Shown piece after piece: positions 12,203 through 13,385 of a stretch of DNA of 13,385 nucleotides. The notes below the pieces were generated by a model. The model saw only the letters and a program-made list of their open reading frames with translations, was not told the origin of the DNA and did not search any database. The stretch is taken from assembly GCA_049582065.1 (NCBI GenBank), contig JBAUTF010000120.1:1-13385 (forward strand), written 5' to 3'. Position 1 is the first letter of the stretch, and each line of letters starts with the position of its first letter. The DNA comes from DATKSS01 sp049582065. Lineage in GTDB: Bacteria > Chloroflexota > Dormibacteria > Dormibacterales > Dormibacteraceae. The position numbers were made by a program, and so were the translations under genes.

Positions 12203-13281
12203 CGAAAAGGGTTCTCAAGCGGCTCCTGGTCGCCGGAGCCGCCGGGTTCATCGGGTCCAACTTCGTCCGGCTGCTGCGCGCCACGCGGCCGGAGGTCGAG
12301 ATCACGGTGCTGGACAAGCTGACTTACGCAGGCAACCTGGCCAACCTGGTCGATTTCGAAGGACAGCCCGGTTACCGCTTCGTGCACGGCGACATCTGCG
12401 ACCCCGACCTCGTCAACGAGCTGGCTGCAGGGGTCGACGCCATCGTCAACTTCGCGGCCGAGACGCACGTCGACCGTTCGTTGATGGACCCCTTCGCTTT
12501 CATCGAGACCGACGTGAGGGGGACCGCGGTCCTCTGCGAGGCGGCCCGCAAACACGGCCACCAGGTGTTCTTGCTCGTCAGCACCGACGAAGTCTACGGT
12601 GACGTGTCCGAGGGTCGGTCGCGCGAAAACGATGCGTTCCGGCCGCGAAGCCCCTACTCGGCCAGCAAGGCGGGCGGAGAGCACATCGCCCGCGCCTACG
12701 CCGAGAGCTTCGGGCTCCCATTGCTCGTGACCCGCGGGTCGAACAACTACGGCCCTTACCAGTACCCCGAGAAGCTGATCCCGGTCCTGATCACGAACGC
12801 GATCGACGACATGCGGCTGCCGCTCTACAACGACGGATCGGCGGTGCGCGACTACGTCTACGTAGAAGATCACTGCCGCGCCATCGACCTTGTCTTGCAC
12901 GAAGCTGAACCGGGCGAGGTCTACAACGTCGGCACCGGCGCCGAAACCACCGGCCTGCGGGTCGCCGAGGCCGTGCTCGAGATCACCCGCAAGCCGCGGA
13001 GCCTGATCGAGTTCGTAGCGGACCGTCCCGGGCACGACTACCGATACGCGCTCGACATCAGCCGGATCACCGCGCTCGGATGGGAGCCCAGCGTCTCGTT
13101 TGGGGAAGGCCTCGAGCGGACGGTGCGCTGGTACCAGCAGCATCCCGAATGGTGGCGGCCGCTGAAGTCCGGCGAGTACTGGGAATACTACAAAAAGAAC
13201 TACCGCCCCCTCAATAGCACGGGTGAGGAGGCCCTCCCGCGACTCAGTCGCGGGGACCCCAGAGGAACCCCCACCGCGTAA
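12199..13281 (+). CDS. rfbB: dTDP-glucose 4,6-dehydratase
   Basis: This 360-residue NAD-dependent extended SDR enzyme converts dTDP-glucose to dTDP-4-keto-6-deoxyglucose. The Rossmann motif GAAGFIGS is at 13-20, the acceptor region NFAAETHVDRS at 84-94, the catalytic Thr129-Asp130-Glu131 in VSTDEVYGD, and Tyr153-x3-Lys157 in SPYSASKAGGEH. TRGSNNYGPYQYPEKLIP (178-195) is a family hallmark. The start is the GTG at 12199, overlapping the rfbC stop (GTGA). The family would normally end near the GEYWEYYKKNY segment (325-335); about 24 further residues, rich in Pro, Arg and Gly, follow and contain a strong DNA hairpin (13236-13254), so this tail may come from read-through into a repeat. rfbD, the last rhamnose gene, is not in the window and may follow. 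Confidence 0.96.
   Translation: MTKRVLKRLLVAGAAGFIGSNFVRLLRATRPEVEITVLDKLTYAGNLANLVDFEGQPGYRFVHGDICDPDLVNELAAGVDAIVNFAAETHVDRSLMDPFAFIETDVRGTAVLCEAARKHGHQVFLLVSTDEVYGDVSEGRSRENDAFRPRSPYSASKAGGEHIARAYAESFGLPLLVTRGSNNYGPYQYPEKLIPVLITNAIDDMRLPLYNDGSAVRDYVYVEDHCRAIDLVLHEAEPGEVYNVGTGAETTGLRVAEAVLEITRKPRSLIEFVADRPGHDYRYALDISRITALGWEPSVSFGEGLERTVRWYQQHPEWWRPLKSGEYWEYYKKNYRPLNSTGEEALPRLSRGDPRGTPTA
13236..13254. repeat. 9-bp perfect inverted repeat in the rfbB 3' end
   Basis: CCCGCGACT (13236-13244), C, AGTCGCGGG (13246-13254) is a perfect 9+1+9 inverted repeat; a smaller overlapping GGAGG-C-CCTCC lies at 13227-13237. As RNA it would form a GC-rich hairpin with a short loop. It codes for the odd tail of RfbB. 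A dispersed REP-like repeat or a terminator-like stem are both possible; no second copy was seen in this window. Confidence 0.5.
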
Positions 13282-13320
13282 CACCTTGTCCGCAGGCGCC
13301 TGGAAGAGGACATGAGGGAC

Positions 13321-13339
13321 GGCCGGAGTGAATCCGGCC
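13321..13339 (+). terminator. Hairpin downstream of rfbB (possible terminator)
   Basis: GGCCGGA (13321-13327) and TCCGGCC (13333-13339) form a perfect 7-bp stem with a GTGAA loop, 40 bases after the rfbB stop. No T-run follows in the remaining bases. The last 104 bases of the window (13282-13385) show no identifiable gene: short open frames from ATG 13312 and GTG 13328 run off the end without recognisable residues. Confidence 0.35.
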
Positions 13340-13385
13340 TACTGCTCCGCCGGGGACTTCCTGAAGCGCCCGGCCATCCCTATCC

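Noticed and set aside
12148..13284. 378-codon open frame on the minus strand
   Set aside because: Antisense to rfbB, whose catalytic motifs are all intact; the minus-strand product has no recognisable motif.
13312..13385. Start of a following gene (ATG 13312 or GTG 13328), possibly rfbD
   Set aside because: Neither frame shows the Rossmann start expected of RfbD or any other recognisable motif in the bases available; it is too short to call.

Overview
The window is GC-rich, gene-dense chromosomal DNA with no mobile element, CRISPR array, tRNA or rRNA that I could see. The likely source is a free-living bacterium of the Terrabacteria side (Chloroflexota, Dormibacterota or a deep actinobacterial relative). 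This rests on three things: high GC; several genes with a TANNNT element 6-9 nt before the start codon and no Shine-Dalgarno site (leaderless or near-leaderless); and a split b6f-type cytochrome b with a PDWY Qo motif, where classical Actinobacteria have one long QcrB. The taxonomic placement is inference.

Layout. (1) 1-2054, minus strand, nitrogen assimilation: the 5' end of glnA (glutamine synthetase), a predicted 28-residue single-pass membrane peptide, and an Amt ammonium channel. (2) 2188-2629: an inverted repeat upstream of amt, a tandem-hairpin terminator, and trxA (minus). (3) 2693-4228, plus: a membrane GT2 family (cellulose-synthase-like) glycosyltransferase, divergent from trxA. 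(4) 4336-7263, minus: trpS, then a Rieske / cytochrome b6 / subunit IV operon with no cytochrome c gene beside it. (5) 7309-9638, plus: a Wzx/MOP-type polysaccharide flippase overlapping by ATGA with a DnaQ-like DEDDh exonuclease. The exonuclease frame runs antisense through the 3' end of dinB. (6) 9454-10947, minus: DNA polymerase IV (dinB) and a small membrane protein with two 16-residue tryptophan repeats. (7) 10995-13281, plus: dTDP-sugar genes rfbA-rfbC-rfbB, joined by 4-nt stop/start overlaps and divergent from the W-repeat gene.

How the genes fit together: Amt imports ammonium for glutamine synthetase. The Rieske/b complex should oxidise (mena)quinol and pass electrons to an acceptor encoded elsewhere. 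The flippase, the GT2 enzyme and the dTDP-sugar genes point to cell-surface polysaccharide synthesis; rfbD, needed for dTDP-rhamnose, is not in the window. The exonuclease and the Y-family polymerase form a small DNA maintenance/damage-tolerance pair.

I did not find a clearly new multi-gene system. The points most worth checking are the rearranged Cys set in TrpRS, the bc complex without cytochrome c and with an extended subunit IV, the predicted membrane peptide between amt and glnA, the divergent RmlC-like protein, the exonuclease/dinB antisense overlap, and the recurrent TANNNT-N9-start arrangement.
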